Assembly (NCBI RefSeq): GCF_002090115.1
Contig: NZ_BBRK01000005.1
Coordinates: 310,001 to 374,000 of the forward strand
DNA length: 64,000 bases
Direction: 5' to 3'
Source: Demequina sp. NBRC 110054
GTDB taxonomy: Bacteria > Actinomycetota > Actinomycetes > Actinomycetales > Demequinaceae
Made by a program: the position numbers and the translations under genes. Positions 31,965-41,524 of the stretch are shown one piece after another; the stretch's first letter is position 1, and the number at the start of each line of letters is the position of its first letter. Under the pieces are notes generated by a model that searched no databases, had not been told where the DNA came from, and was given only the letters and a program-made list of their open reading frames with translations.

Positions 31965-33814
31965 CAGTTCTCTCCGCCCTTCGCTGCCTCGGCGGCAGCG
32001 TCCGCGTCGGCTCCGTTCGCGGCCTCGGCCTTGCGCTCCGCGAGCGTCTTGGTCTCGGTCGAGCGAGTGCGACCGCGGCCCTTGTAGAACGAGTCCCTGC
32101 CCAGCTGGCGCGGGTCCAGTCCCGACCAGGCGTGGCCCCCACCGAAGAACTTGGTGCGCGACAGCAGCACGAGCACCGGATGGGTGAACAGGAAGACGAT
32201 GATGATGTCGATCACGGTCGTGAGACCGAGCGTGAACGCGAAGCCGCTGACCGAGCCGACCGCGAGCAGGTACAGGACCACTGCCGCGAGAAGGTTGATC
32301 GCGTCGGACGCGAGGATCGTGCGCTTCGCGCGCTTCCAGCCGCGCTCGATCGCCGCGGGGAGGGACTTGCCCTCGCGCAGCTCGTCCTTGACGCGCTCGA
32401 AGTACACGATGAACGAGTCGGCGGTCACACCGATCGCGACGATGAGGCCTGCGACACCCGCGAGCGACAGGCGGTAGCCGATCATCCAGTAGAGGAGGTC
32501 GACCGCCATGAACGTCATGACGCCGGCGAGGAACAGCGAGCCCACGGTCACGAGACCGAGCGCGCGGTACTGGAACACCGAGTAGATGACGACGAGGATC
32601 AGGCCGATGAGACCCGCGATGAGGCCGGCCTCGAGCTGGTCCTGACCGAGCGTCGCGGGGATGTTGTCGTTGGACTGGAGCTCGAGCGTGAGCGGCAGCG
32701 CACCGAACTGGAGCTGCGCGGCGAGCTGCTGCGCCTCGGCCTGGGTGAAGTCACCCGTGATCGACGCGGTGCCGCCGGAGATGCGGACCTGCACGGCGGG
32801 CGCCGAGATCACGACGCCGTCGAGCATGATCGCGAACTGGTCCTGCGGCTCCTCGAGCTGGATGAGGCGCTGCGTGATGTCGTCGAAGATGTCGGTGCCC
32901 TCGTCGGTGAAGTTGAGGACGACCTCGTACTCGCCGGTGAGCGCGCCGGTCGAGTTGTAGGACGGGCCGGAGGTGGCGCTCGCGACGTCGGAACCGGTGA
33001 GCTCGACGGGACCCATCAGGTAGACGTAGTAGCCGTCCTCGGAGCACGCCACGTGGCCGGCGTCGGGGTCGCCGAGGTCTGCGCCACCGAGGTTGGCCTC
33101 GTCGGAGCAGTCGAGCGCATCGGCCTCGGCCTGCAGCTCGTCGGTGAGCCACGCGAGGTCGGAGGCGGTGCCCGCCGCGGCGTCGGTCGAGCTGGTCTCA
33201 GTGCTCGTGCTCGCACTCGCCGAGGCGGACGGCGACGCGGAGGCGCTCGCCGTGGGGTCGGCCGCTGTGGCGGAGGCCGCGGGAGTGGCCTCGTCGCTGG
33301 CCTCACCCACGACGACGTTGCTCGCGGCCGAGGCCGAGCCGGAAGGCGTAGGGTCGGAGGTCGCCGAGGCGGAGGCGCTCGCGGAGGCCGAGGCGCTCGC
33401 CGAGGCGGAGGCGGTGATCCACGACGAGTACTGGTAGTTGAGGACCGGGCGGAACTGCAGCTGCGCGCTCTGGCGGACCAGGTCGATGGTCTCGTCAGAG
33501 GGGTTGCCCGGCAGGGAGACGACGATGACGTTCGATCCCTGCGTCGTGATCTCCGCTTCGGACGTGCCCGAGGCGTCGACGCGCTTGCGGATGATCTCGA
33601 CCGCCTGCTCGAGGTCCTCCTGAGTGACCTCGGAGCCGTCGGTGGTGGTCGCCTGCAGCGTGAGCTGGCGTCCTCCGGCAAGGTCGAGGGCAAGCCCTGG
33701 GGCAAGGGTCGTGGCACCGGTCAGCACGCCCGCCGCGAGGGCTCCATAGCCCACGACGAGGATGATGCCCAGCCACATGAGCGCGCGACGCGCGGCCTTC
33801 GCTGCAGTTGACAC
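31964..33814 (-). CDS. secD: SecD, protein translocase accessory subunit with Ser/Ala-rich insert
   Basis: A 616-residue protein. One N-terminal helix (about 11-33) precedes LALDLAGGRQLTLQA and the P1 domain; the head part is IIRKRVDASGTSEAEITTQG. The last third holds five helices and the motif AIGVTADSFIVYFERVKDELREGKS. Between about residues 133 and 211 is an extracytoplasmic low-complexity stretch dominated by alternating Ser-Ala and Thr-Glu. I chose the GTG at 33814 because GAGG lies seven bases upstream; the long 5' open frame runs into ruvB. The usual yajC is not between ruvB and secD. Confidence 0.95.
   Translation of the reverse strand: MSTAAKAARRALMWLGIILVVGYGALAAGVLTGATTLAPGLALDLAGGRQLTLQATTTDGSEVTQEDLEQAVEIIRKRVDASGTSEAEITTQGSNVIVVSLPGNPSDETIDLVRQSAQLQFRPVLNYQYSSWITASASASASASASASASATSDPTPSGSASAASNVVVGEASDEATPAASATAADPTASASASPSASASASTSTETSSTDAAAGTASDLAWLTDELQAEADALDCSDEANLGGADLGDPDAGHVACSEDGYYVYLMGPVELTGSDVASATSGPSYNSTGALTGEYEVVLNFTDEGTDIFDDITQRLIQLEEPQDQFAIMLDGVVISAPAVQVRISGGTASITGDFTQAEAQQLAAQLQFGALPLTLELQSNDNIPATLGQDQLEAGLIAGLIGLILVVIYSVFQYRALGLVTVGSLFLAGVMTFMAVDLLYWMIGYRLSLAGVAGLIVAIGVTADSFIVYFERVKDELREGKSLPAAIERGWKRAKRTILASDAINLLAAVVLYLLAVGSVSGFAFTLGLTTVIDIIIVFLFTHPVLVLLSRTKFFGGGHAWSGLDPRQLGRDSFYKGRGRTRSTETKTLAERKAEAANGADADAAAEAAKGGEN
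33358..33420. repeat. Imperfect GAGGCGGAGGCGCTCGC-type repeats in secD
   Basis: Short tandem units of GAGGC(G/C) and GCTCGC encode the alternating Ser-Ala run of the SecD insert. Slippage-prone sequence; length may vary between strains. Confidence 0.5.
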
Positions 33815-33854
33815 TGATTTCCTCACGATTGTTCTGCCCGTACGGGCCCAGGGA

Positions 33855-33883
33855 AGTCTAGCCCTGAGAACGCTCAGAGTCGA
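33855..33883 (-). promoter_or_regulatory. Promoter of secDF
   Basis: Minus-strand TCGACT (-35, 33878-33883) and TAGACT (-10, 33855-33860) are 17 bases apart in the 80-base gap after ruvB. A CTGAG/CTCAG hairpin lies in the spacer. The leader would be about 33 bases. Confidence 0.5.
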
Positions 33884-33894
33884 AAACCGACGCG

Positions 33895-34950
33895 TCAGTC
33901 GAAGAGCCGCGAGCCGCCGGTGCCCTCGATGGGGCGGTCGGGCGCGTGCAGCCCCAGGTGATCCCACGCGAGCGACGTCGCGACCCGGCCGCGCGGGCTC
34001 CGGCTCATGAGACCCTCGCGCACCAGGAACGGCTCGGCGACCGTCTCCACGGTCTCGGGCTCCTCGCCGACGGCGACCGCGAGCGTGGTGAGCCCCACGG
34101 GGCCGCCGCCGAAGCGCGTGCACAGCGCGCCCAGCACCGCGCGGTCGAGCCTGTCGAGGCCCCGCTCGTCGACCTCGTACACCTCGAGTGCCGCGCGGGC
34201 GGCCGAGAGCGTCGCACGACCGTCGCCGTGCACCTGCGCCCAGTCGCGCACGCGGCGCAGCAAGCGGTTCGCGATGCGAGGCGTCCCGCGCGAGCGTGAG
34301 GCGATCTCCCCCGCCGCGTCGTGGGAGATCGACAGCTCGAGCATGCCAGCGGAGCGCACGAGGATCGCCTTGAGCTCGTCGGGCTCGTAGAAGTCCAGGT
34401 GACCTGTGAAGCCGAAGCGGTCGCGCAGCGGCGCGGGCAGCAGGCCCGCGCGCGTCGTCGCGCCGACAGCAGTGAACGGCGGGAGCGTGAGCGGGATCGA
34501 GGTCGCGCCGGGTCCCTTGCCGACGACGACGTCCACCCGGAAGTCCTCCATCGCGAGGTAGAGCATCTCCTCGGCGGGCCGCGCGAGCCTGTGGATCTCG
34601 TCGATGAAGAGCACGTCGCCCTCGTCGAGCGAGCTGAGGATCGCCGCGAGGTCGCCCGCATGCGCGATCGCGGGGCCGGAGGTGACGCGCAGCGTCGAGC
34701 CCATCTCCTGCGCGATGATCATCGCGAGCGTGGTCTTGCCGAGCCCGGGCGGGCCCGAGAGCAGCACGTGATCCGAGGTGCCTCCGCGTCCGACCGCGGC
34801 GCGCAGCACAAGCGACAGCTGCTCACGCACCGTGCGCTGGCCGACGAACTCGTCGAGATTGCGCGGACGCAGCGCGGCCTCGGAGGATCTCTCGATCGCG
34901 TCCGCCTCGGCGCTCACCACGCGCTCCAGGTCGTCGAGCTCGTCAGCCAC
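33895..34950 (-). CDS. ruvB: RuvB, Holliday-junction branch-migration helicase
   Basis: A 351-residue AAA+ motor of normal length. It shows [11 protein letters not shown], Walker [10 protein letters not shown] (66-74), Walker [11 protein letters not shown], sensor 1 VGATTRAG, the arginine finger region RDRFGF, and a C-terminal winged helix containing RTPRG-like [10 protein letters not shown]. Works as hexamers on both sides of a RuvA-bound junction. Its ATG overlaps the ruvA stop by eight bases. Confidence 0.97.
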   Translation of the reverse strand: MADELDDLERVVSAEADAIERSSEAALRPRNLDEFVGQRTVREQLSLVLRAAVGRGGTSDHVLLSGPPGLGKTTLAMIIAQEMGSTLRVTSGPAIAHAGDLAAILSSLDEGDVLFIDEIHRLARPAEEMLYLAMEDFRVDVVVGKGPGATSIPLTLPPFTAVGATTRAGLLPAPLRDRFGFTGHLDFYEPDELKAILVRSAGMLELSISHDAAGEIASRSRGTPRIANRLLRRVRDWAQVHGDGRATLSAARAALEVYEVDERGLDRLDRAVLGALCTRFGGGPVGLTTLAVAVGEEPETVETVAEPFLVREGLMSRSPRGRVATSLAWDHLGLHAPDRPIEGTGGSRLFD

Positions 34951-35533
34951 GCGATCCTCCCAACGACTTGAGCGCCGCCCTCAGGGTATCCGGCACGTCC
35001 GACTCGGCGACGGATCCCTCCGCGACGGCCTCCACGGCCTTCTCGGCCGCCTTGAGCTGGTACCCGAGTCCCACGAGGGCCTCGACGACCTGCACGCTCG
35101 CATCCACGGACGATGCGGGGGCGCCGTCCTCGGGCAGGACCAGGCGACCGCCGAGCTCGAGCAGCAGGCGCGCGGCGACCTTGGGGCCGATCCCAGGCAC
35201 CTTCGTGAGCGCCTTCTGGTCCCCCGCCTGCACCGCCGCGACGAGCGAGTCAGGCGAATGCACCGCGAGCATGGCCAGCGCCATCTTGGGCCCGACGCCT
35301 TGGACGTTCTGCAGGGCCTCGAACGTGTCGCGCTCCGAGGCGACCGAGAAGCCGAACAGCGTCATGGAGTCCTCGCGCACCACGAGGTGCGTGTGGAGCG
35401 TCGTGTGCTGCCCGGTCCTGAGCTCCGCCAGCGCGGATGGCGTCGACAGCACACGGTACCCCACGCCTGCGACGTCGATCACGACCGTCGACGCACCGAC
35501 GTGCGCCACGGTTCCCGTGAGCTGCGCGATCAC
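34943..35533 (-). CDS. ruvA: RuvA, Holliday-junction binding protein
   Basis: A 196-residue protein: an OB-fold N-terminal domain ([28 protein letters not shown]), two helix-hairpin-helix motifs ([14 protein letters not shown] and [16 protein letters not shown]), and the flexible-linked C-terminal domain III that contacts RuvB. The GTG at 35533 lies four bases after GGGAGG, and the OB fold begins at the start codon. A near-perfect SOS box is 14 bases upstream. Confidence 0.96.
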   Translation of the reverse strand: MIAQLTGTVAHVGASTVVIDVAGVGYRVLSTPSALAELRTGQHTTLHTHLVVREDSMTLFGFSVASERDTFEALQNVQGVGPKMALAMLAVHSPDSLVAAVQAGDQKALTKVPGIGPKVAARLLLELGGRLVLPEDGAPASSVDASVQVVEALVGLGYQLKAAEKAVEAVAEGSVAESDVPDTLRAALKSLGGSRG

Positions 35534-35546
35534 GCGGCCTCCCTCT

Positions 35547-35562
35547 TCGAACGTATGTACGA
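35547..35562 (-). promoter_or_regulatory. lexA box: LexA (SOS) box upstream of ruvA
   Basis: TCGAAC-GTAT-GTACGA matches the actinobacterial/Gram-positive LexA consensus TCGAAC-N4-GTTCGA at 11 of 12 specified positions. It lies in the 53-base gap between ruvC and ruvA, so ruvAB could be induced by DNA damage independently of ruvC. Confidence 0.7.
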
Positions 35563-35586
35563 ACGAGGCTACGGGATGACTCGGTG

Positions 35587-36141
35587 CTATCCGCGTCGAC
35601 GCGCCGCCCGCTCGGCCTCCGCCCAGCGCCGCTGCGCGTCCGTGGTGGCCCGCGACGCGGCGGGAGCAGCGCCGCCTCGCCACGCGTGCGCGATCGCGAT
35701 CGCGAGGGCGTCGGCGGCGTCCGCGGGCTTGGGCATCTCCTCGAGCCCGAGCAGCCGCGTGACCATGGTGCCGACCTGCTGCTTGCCCGCGCGACCGTCG
35801 CCGGTGACCGCGGCCTTGACCTCGGACGGCGTGTACATCGCGACGGGAAGTCCGCGACGCTCCGCGGCGACCATCACCAGGCCGGAGACCTGTGCGACTC
35901 CCATGACCGTGGACACGTTGTGCTGCGCGAAGACCCGCTCGAGGGCCACGGCCTCGGGACGATGCGTATCCAGCATGGTCTCGACCGCGTCGGCGATCTG
36001 GTGGAGCCGACGTGGCACCGCATCGTCCGGGTGAGACCTCGCGACGGCGACGTCAACGAGCGCGATGCGCCGCGCCGCCTGCGCGTCCACGACGCCGAGC
36101 CCGCAGCGGGTGAGGCCAGGGTCGACGCCGAGGACCCGCAT
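35587..36141 (-). CDS. ruvC: RuvC, Holliday-junction resolvase
   Basis: A 184-residue RNase H-fold endonuclease with the four acidic catalytic residues visible: Asp-7 ([12 protein letters not shown]), Glu-68 (AVALERVF) and the pair in [12 protein letters not shown]. Cuts Holliday junctions symmetrically in the RuvABC complex. Starts three bases after the yebC stop, an order usual in actinobacteria. The C-terminal ~25 residues are a basic Ala/Arg-rich tail. Confidence 0.96.
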   Translation of the reverse strand: MRVLGVDPGLTRCGLGVVDAQAARRIALVDVAVARSHPDDAVPRRLHQIADAVETMLDTHRPEAVALERVFAQHNVSTVMGVAQVSGLVMVAAERRGLPVAMYTPSEVKAAVTGDGRAGKQQVGTMVTRLLGLEEMPKPADAADALAIAIAHAWRGGAAPAASRATTDAQRRWAEAERAARRRG

Positions 36142-36144
36142 GGG

Positions 36145-36900
36145 CTACTCGGCCGCTGCCGCCTCGAGCACCTCGTCCGAGGCGTCCATGTTGGCGTAGA
36201 CGTTCTGGACGTCGTCGCAGTCCTCGAGGGCATCGATGAGGCGCAGCATCTTCTTGGCGCCGTCGACGTCGAGCTCGACCCTCATCGAGGGCGTCCACAC
36301 GGCCTCGGCCGAGTCGTAGTCGATACCGGCGTCCTGGAGCGCGGTGCGCACGGCGACGACGTCGGTCGCCTCCGACGTGATCTCGAAGACCTCGCCGCCG
36401 TCCTCGATCTCCTCGGCGCCCGCCTCGAGCGTCGCCTCCATGAGCGCGTCCTCGGTCGTGCCCTCCATGGGGACGATGACCTGACCCTTGCGGGAGAAGA
36501 GGTAGGCGACCGAGCCCGGGTCGGCGAGCGTGCCGTTGTTGCGGGTCAGCGCGGTGCGGACCTCCATCGCGGCGCGGTTGCGGTTGTCGGTGAGGCACTC
36601 GATCAGCATCGCGACGCCGTTCGGCCCGTAGCCCTCGTACATGATGGTCTCGTACTGCGCGCCACCGGCCTCGTCGCCGGAGCCGCGCTTCACTGCGCGG
36701 TCGATGTTGTCGTTCGGGACCGAGGACTTCTTGGCCTTCTGGATCGCGTCGAACAGCGTCGGGTTGCCGGCCGGGTCACCGCCGCCGGTGCGCGCCGCGA
36801 CCTCGATGTTCTTGATCAGCTTGGCGAACAGCTTGCCGCGCTTGGCGTCGATGACCGCCTTCTTGTGCTTGGTGGTGGCCCATTTGGAGTGACCGGACAC
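36145..36900 (-). CDS. yebC: YebC/PmpR family protein
   Basis: A 251-residue protein of the TACO1/YebC family, with the invariant N-terminus [22 protein letters not shown], the motif [14 protein letters not shown], and [18 protein letters not shown]. Members act as transcriptional regulators and, more recently described, as translation factors for proline-rich stretches. The proline-rich PilT extension in this window would be a possible client (inference). GTG start with GAGGAG five bases upstream. A TAGAAT -10 (36939-36944) lies upstream, so yebC-ruvC can be transcribed independently of the pdx/PIM operon. Confidence 0.95.
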   Translation of the reverse strand: MSGHSKWATTKHKKAVIDAKRGKLFAKLIKNIEVAARTGGGDPAGNPTLFDAIQKAKKSSVPNDNIDRAVKRGSGDEAGGAQYETIMYEGYGPNGVAMLIECLTDNRNRAAMEVRTALTRNNGTLADPGSVAYLFSRKGQVIVPMEGTTEDALMEATLEAGAEEIEDGGEVFEITSEATDVVAVRTALQDAGIDYDSAEAVWTPSMRVELDVDGAKKMLRLIDALEDCDDVQNVYANMDASDEVLEAAAAE

Positions 36901-36955
36901 GTGTGCTCCTCGTCGCGCAGGTTCTAGAACTGCCGACCATTCTACGCAGGAGCCA

Positions 36956-36987
36956 GGCCCCCGAAGGTGCAGGCGCCGCAGGGGGCC
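36956..36987 (-). terminator. Terminator of the thrS-PIM-pdx operon
   Basis: GGCCCCC (36956-36962) pairs with GGGGGCC (36981-36987) around an 18-base loop that has its own GGCGCC core. It starts about five bases after the stop of the last gene of the operon. Confidence 0.5.
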
Positions 36988-36991
36988 GCGG

Positions 36992-37471
36992 TCAGCGCCC
37001 CCGAAGCCCCTCGGCGTAGCGCGTGATCGCGCCCTGATACAGCGGAAGGCTCGGCGCGAGCGCGGTGAGGGCCGTCGAGAGCGCCTCGTGACACCGCCCC
37101 GCGTCCTGGAGGGCGAGCGCGAGGAAGGCCTGCGCCGCGGGACGGAGCTCCTCGCGCACCTGCTCCTCCTGAAGCAGCCCGACCGCCTCGGTCGGCAGGC
37201 CCACGTTGCGCAGCGAGCTTGCGAGCTGGATCACCGCCTCGTCGCGACGCATTCCGTCGAGACCGGCCTCGAGCGCGCGGCGGTACAGAGGGACGGCACC
37301 CTCCTCGTCGCCGACGAAGTCGTGCGCGGAGGCGAGCTCGTACAGCCCCGCGGGTCCGTCCGCCGCGCCGACGCACATCTTCTCAGCGGCCTCGAGGACC
37401 ACGGCCGGGTCGCTCCGGTCGGCGGCCGCCCAGAACTCGGCGACCCTGCGCTCCCAGGCCAGGTCGGTCAT
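36992..37471 (-). CDS. Small tetratricopeptide-repeat protein
   Basis: A 159-residue cytoplasmic protein made of about four helix pairs of TPR type ([54 protein letters not shown]), resembling the TPR_5 family. The start codon overlaps the pdxT stop (ATGA); the longer open frame upstream is the pdxT region read in another frame. As the last gene of the PIM/pdx operon it could be a scaffold for one of its products. No specific role known. Confidence 0.8.
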   Translation of the reverse strand: MTDLAWERRVAEFWAAADRSDPAVVLEAAEKMCVGAADGPAGLYELASAHDFVGDEEGAVPLYRRALEAGLDGMRRDEAVIQLASSLRNVGLPTEAVGLLQEEQVREELRPAAQAFLALALQDAGRCHEALSTALTALAPSLPLYQGAITRYAEGLRGR

Positions 37472-38070
37472 CGTCCCTGCACGATGTCGACCAGCAGCGC
37501 GTGCACGCGGTCGTCGGGCGTCGTGCCTGGCGCGACGACTTCGGGGTGGAAGCTCGTCGCGATCGCGTTGCCGTGGCGCACCGCCACGGTGCGGTCGCCA
37601 TGCGCCTCGTCCACCGCGAGCACCTCGACGTCGTCGGAGAACGACTCGACCCACGGCGCGCGGATGAACGTCGCGTGCATGGTCGAGCCGTCGGGCCGCC
37701 ACGTGAGCTCGACCTCGGACGAGTCGACCTGACGGCCGAACGCGTTTCGGCGCACGGTCATGGGGATCGCACCGAGCGTCTGCTGGCCCTCGATCCCGCC
37801 GATGATGTCGGACGCGAGCATGATCATGCCCGCGCACGTGCCCAGCACCGGTAGTCCGTCGGCGAGACTCGCCTTGAGCGGCTCGTAGAGGTCGAAGATG
37901 CGCAGGAGCTTGTCGATCGTCGTCGACTCGCCGCCGGGGATGACGAGCCCGTCGACCGCCTCGAGCTCCGCGAGCCTGCGGACGCCCACGGCCTCCACGC
38001 CGACGCGCTCGAGCGCATGCAGGTGCTCACGCACGTCGCCCTGCAGCGCCAGGACCCCGATCGTCGTCAC
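37468..38070 (-). CDS. pdxT: PdxT, glutaminase subunit of pyridoxal 5'-phosphate synthase
   Basis: A 200-residue class I glutamine amidotransferase: [13 protein letters not shown] at the N-terminus, oxyanion strand IPGGEST, nucleophile Cys-79 in LGTCAGMI, and the His/Glu pair in SFHPEV. Supplies ammonia to PdxS for PLP synthesis. The ATG overlaps the nudix stop (ATGA), placing it after pdxS with only the nudix gene between. Confidence 0.96.
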   Translation of the reverse strand: MTTIGVLALQGDVREHLHALERVGVEAVGVRRLAELEAVDGLVIPGGESTTIDKLLRIFDLYEPLKASLADGLPVLGTCAGMIMLASDIIGGIEGQQTLGAIPMTVRRNAFGRQVDSSEVELTWRPDGSTMHATFIRAPWVESFSDDVEVLAVDEAHGDRTVAVRHGNAIATSFHPEVVAPGTTPDDRVHALLVDIVQGR

Positions 38071-38573
38071 TCGTCCACCTCTCCCAGGTTCACCGTCTCA
38101 CCGTTCCATGCGAGGAACTCGTCCCATGACTCCCGCAGTCGCACGGGGAACACCTCGATCTCCGCCTCGCGCAGCTCGTGCTCGGCGAGCCACGCGATCT
38201 CGTCGATCGTGTCCCTCTCGGCCTCGGTCCAGCGCTGCTCGACGTGCGAGTCGATCGAGTCCACCTCAAGGAGGTAGATCAATTCATGCTGCACGTACGG
38301 CCTGCTCATGAAGTCGAAGAACGCGGTGCGCTCCCACACCGGCCCGACGAGCTCATGCTCGCCGCACACGATGCCCGTCTCCTCCGCGAGCTCACGCACC
38401 GCGGCGGCGAGCGGGGTCTCCCCCGGCTCGATGCCGCCGCCCGGCGTGAACCACCACGACCGCGATGGCTGATGCGGATCGTGCGCCCGGAGCACGAGCA
38501 TCCGGCGGTCCCGCGAGACCACCAGCACCCGGGCCCCCTCGCGCGTCACGCGCGCGGCGGGCTCGGGCGCCAT
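38067..38573 (-). CDS. NUDIX hydrolase
   Basis: A 169-residue hydrolase with a complete Nudix box at residues 46-68 (G-x5-E-x7-REL-x-EE-x-GI). Cleaves nucleoside diphosphate-linked compounds; the substrate cannot be inferred. A Nudix gene occupies the corresponding place near pimA in mycobacteria. The ATG is two bases past the pdxS stop, and the frame upstream is pdxS in another frame. The C-terminus overlaps pdxT by four bases. Confidence 0.9.
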   Translation of the reverse strand: MAPEPAARVTREGARVLVVSRDRRMLVLRAHDPHQPSRSWWFTPGGGIEPGETPLAAAVRELAEETGIVCGEHELVGPVWERTAFFDFMSRPYVQHELIYLLEVDSIDSHVEQRWTEAERDTIDEIAWLAEHELREAEIEVFPVRLRESWDEFLAWNGETVNLGEVDE

Positions 38574-38575
38574 GC

Positions 38576-39478
38576 TCACCAGCCGCGCTCGGCCAGGCGG
38601 TGCGGCTCGGGCTCTTCCTCGACGTTGATGCCGACCATGGCCTCGCCGAGTCCGCGCGAGACGTCCGCGATGACCTTGGGGTCGTCGTAGAACGTCGTCG
38701 CCTTGACGATCGCCTTGGCGCGCGCCGCGGGGTCGCCGGACTTGAAGATGCCGGAGCCGACGAACACGCCCTCGGCGCCGAGCTGCATCATCATCGCGGC
38801 ATCCGCCGGGGTGGCGATGCCGCCCGCGGTGAACAGGACCACGGGAAGCTTGCCGGTCTTCGCGATCTCCTGTACGAGCGGCAGCGGGGCCTGGAGCTCC
38901 TTCGCCGCGACGTACAGCTCGTCCTCGGGCATCGCCGTGAGGGCCTTGATCTCCGCGCGGATCTTGCGCATGTGCGTGGTGGCGTTCGAGACGTCGCCCG
39001 TGCCGGCCTCGCCCTTCGAGCGGATCATCGCCGCGCCCTCGGAGATGCGGCGCAGCGCCTCGCCCAGGTTCGTCGCTCCGCACACGAACGGCACGGTGTA
39101 GTTCCACTTGTCGATGTGGTGCGTGTAGTCAGCGGGCGTCAGCACCTCGGACTCGTCGATGTAGTCGACGCCGAGGCTCTCGAGCACCTGCGCCTCGACG
39201 AAGTGGCCGATGCGGGCCTTCGCCATGACGGGGATCGAGACCGTGTCGATGATGCCCTGGATCATGTCCGGGTCGCTCATGCGGGACACGCCACCCTGCG
39301 CGCGGATGTCGGCGGGGACGCGCTCGAGGGCCATGACCGCCACCGCGCCGGCGTCCTCGGCGATCTTCGCCTGCTCGGGCGTCACGACGTCCATGATGAC
39401 GCCGCCCTTGAGCATGTCGGCCATGCCGCGCTTGACGAGGTCGGTTCCGACCTGGGGGGCAGTGGTGGCTTCGCTCAT
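38576..39478 (-). CDS. pdxS: PdxS, pyridoxal 5'-phosphate synthase lyase subunit
   Basis: A 300-residue (beta/alpha)8 enzyme that makes PLP from ribose 5-phosphate, glyceraldehyde 3-phosphate and ammonia, in a dodecamer with PdxT. Visible are the Schiff-base Lys-87 in [12 protein letters not shown] and the second Lys in [12 protein letters not shown], with [20 protein letters not shown] before them. Its start overlaps nothing upstream except pimA's stop side (ATGA, in the order pimA after pdxS). Deoxyxylulose-independent route, as usual in actinobacteria. Confidence 0.97.
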   Translation of the reverse strand: MSEATTAPQVGTDLVKRGMADMLKGGVIMDVVTPEQAKIAEDAGAVAVMALERVPADIRAQGGVSRMSDPDMIQGIIDTVSIPVMAKARIGHFVEAQVLESLGVDYIDESEVLTPADYTHHIDKWNYTVPFVCGATNLGEALRRISEGAAMIRSKGEAGTGDVSNATTHMRKIRAEIKALTAMPEDELYVAAKELQAPLPLVQEIAKTGKLPVVLFTAGGIATPADAAMMMQLGAEGVFVGSGIFKSGDPAARAKAIVKATTFYDDPKVIADVSRGLGEAMVGINVEEEPEPHRLAERGW

Positions 39479-40629
39479 GCTCTGTCTTCTTCCTTCGCCG
39501 GCTGGGGACTAAGTTCGGCGTCAAGTCTAATGGCGTCGAGGTAGGTCTCCTCGACCCTCGGCACGACCTGGAGCCAGTCGAAGGTGCCAGCGAGCGCCTG
39601 GCCCCTGCGCGCGAGCCTCCTGCGGGCGTTGCCGTCGCGGATGAGGGAGACCACCTCTCCCGCGAGGTAGGCCTGATCGCCGACCGGGAACAGCCGCACG
39701 GCGAGCTCGCCGTCGCCCGCGGTGCCGACGTCCTGGAACGCGGTCAGGTCGCTCGCGATGACCGCGGCGCCCGCCGCCATGGCCTCCACGAGGACGATGC
39801 CGAAGCTCTCTCCCCCGGTGTTCGGCGCGACGTAGACGTCGACCGAGGACATGAAGCGCTCCTTGTCCTTGGCGTCGAGCGGCCCGATCGCGGTCGCGCC
39901 CGCACGGCGGATGCGCTCCGCGATGCGCTCCGAGTACCTGCCCGCGACCAGGAACCGGGCTCCCGGCACCTCGCGACGCACATGCGCGATCGAGCCCAGG
40001 AACGTGTCGAGGCCCTTGCGCGGCTCGTCCATGCGGCCGAGGATGCCGATGGTCGGCTCGGTCGGCGTGCCCTTCCACTGCTCGCGCGGCACCGCCGAGA
40101 CGTACGTGCTGGTGTCCACGCCGTTGGGGATGATGTGCGTGGCCTCCACGCCGAGATGCTGCTGCACCGTGCGCGCTGCGGACGGCGATACGGCGATGCG
40201 CGCGTCGAGTTCCTGATAGCCCGGCTTGATGAACGGCTTGCCGATCCGCATGAGCGCCGAGTCGTCATTGGACGTGTGGAACGTGGCGACCGTGGGTCCC
40301 AGCCGCGCCCACATCGCGATCACGGAGATCGACGGCGCACCGGGCTCGTGCAGGTGGACCACGTCGAACTCGCCCTCGCGCAGCCACTTGCGCACGCGCG
40401 ACGCGGTGAGCAGCCCGAAGGACAGGCGCGCGGTCGAGCCGTTGTACGGCACGGGGATCGAGCGGCCCGTGCTCGTGACATACCCGGGGACGGGCGTGTT
40501 GGGCGCCGAGGGCGCCAGGACCGAGACGAAGTGCCCGCGCGCGAGGAGCGCCTGGGCCAGGTCCATCACATGGAGCTGGACGCCGCCAGGGCGATCGAGC
40601 GAGTACGGGCAGACGATGCCGATGCGCAT
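39475..40629 (-). CDS. pimA: Phosphatidylinositol alpha-mannosyltransferase PimA
   Basis: A 384-residue GT4-family, GT-B-fold enzyme that puts the first mannose from GDP-mannose on phosphatidylinositol at the cytoplasmic face of the membrane. The PimA-type N-terminus [20 protein letters not shown] is complete; [11 protein letters not shown], the acceptor side and [22 protein letters not shown] (nucleotide-binding Glu cluster) are visible. Placement after pgsA and the acyltransferase gene gives the standard pgsA-patA-pimA order. ATG one base after the acyltransferase stop. Confidence 0.94.
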   Translation of the reverse strand: MRIGIVCPYSLDRPGGVQLHVMDLAQALLARGHFVSVLAPSAPNTPVPGYVTSTGRSIPVPYNGSTARLSFGLLTASRVRKWLREGEFDVVHLHEPGAPSISVIAMWARLGPTVATFHTSNDDSALMRIGKPFIKPGYQELDARIAVSPSAARTVQQHLGVEATHIIPNGVDTSTYVSAVPREQWKGTPTEPTIGILGRMDEPRKGLDTFLGSIAHVRREVPGARFLVAGRYSERIAERIRRAGATAIGPLDAKDKERFMSSVDVYVAPNTGGESFGIVLVEAMAAGAAVIASDLTAFQDVGTAGDGELAVRLFPVGDQAYLAGEVVSLIRDGNARRRLARRGQALAGTFDWLQVVPRVEETYLDAIRLDAELSPQPAKEEDRA

Positions 40630-40630
40630 G

Positions 40631-41524
40631 TCACGACTCCCCCGCCCAGCCGAAGCGCTGCAGCATGTGCCAGTCCTCCGGATGGGCGGCGACCGCCTCG
40701 GCGAGCGACGTGGCCCACTCCTGAGTCATGTGCTCCACGCGTCGCTCTCCCTCGAACCGGGCAGGATCGATCACCGGCCCGAACGAGAGCACCGTACCCC
40801 AGCGCGACCGCGCTGCCCGGCGGCGCGCGCCGTGAAGCCGCTCGTATCGCACGTGCACGGGGAGGATGGGGCGGCCGGTGGCGGCGGCGAGCGCCGCGGG
40901 CCCCGGCGCGACCTTGACGGTCCTCCCCCACATCGACACCTCGATGCCCGAGCCGGACAGGTCGCGATCGGCGACGAGGCACACGAGGGTGGTCTCCGAG
41001 CGCGCGATGCGGATGAGCGACCGGAAGGTCGTGCTCCCCTCGTGCCCCAGGATGGTCATGCCGTGCCTCGCGCGCAGCTCGACGAACTCCTCGAAGACCT
41101 CGCGCGGCTTGAGAACCTCGGCGACGGCCGTGACGCGCATCAGATTCCGGCACGCGTAGGCGCCCACCAGATCCCAGTTGCCGCAGTGCCCGAGCGCGGC
41201 GATCGCGGCGTCCTCGCCGCCGAAGATCGCGAGCACCTCGTCCGACGCCTCGCACCGCACGCGGGCGTCGACCGTGTCGCCGTCGAGGCGGCTCATCTCG
41301 AGCACCTCCGCGTAGTAGCGGGCGACAGAGGCCATGCCTCGGCGGGACATGCGCCGAAGCGTCCGTCCGTCCGCCCCTGTCACGCGCGCAAGGTTGTCCT
41401 CGAGCCGGCGCGCTGCGTTGGCGTGGGTGGCCCAGCCGACCATGGCGAGGGCCCAGGCGAGGAACCGGACGATGTTCACGGGGAGCCAGCGCGAGGCGCG
41501 CCAGGCGAGAAGGAAGGCGTTCAT
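40631..41524 (-). CDS. Phosphatidylinositol mannoside acyltransferase (PatA/HtrB family)
   Basis: A 297-residue member of the lysophospholipid acyltransferase / lauroyl-transferase family. The catalytic H-x4-D is His-113 to Asp-118 (LGHCGNWD); further on is a Glu-containing LGHEGSTTF strand. The N-terminus is hydrophobic/interfacial. In mycobacteria the equivalent gene PatA transfers palmitate to the mannose of PIM1. Overlaps pgsA by four bases (ATGA). Confidence 0.92.
   Translation of the reverse strand: MNAFLLAWRASRWLPVNIVRFLAWALAMVGWATHANAARRLEDNLARVTGADGRTLRRMSRRGMASVARYYAEVLEMSRLDGDTVDARVRCEASDEVLAIFGGEDAAIAALGHCGNWDLVGAYACRNLMRVTAVAEVLKPREVFEEFVELRARHGMTILGHEGSTTFRSLIRIARSETTLVCLVADRDLSGSGIEVSMWGRTVKVAPGPAALAAATGRPILPVHVRYERLHGARRRAARSRWGTVLSFGPVIDPARFEGERRVEHMTQEWATSLAEAVAAHPEDWHMLQRFGWAGES

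Noticed and set aside
28680..32087. 1135-codon open frame on the + strand
   Set aside because: Antisense to rel and secF, compositionally an artefact of G+C-rich third positions.
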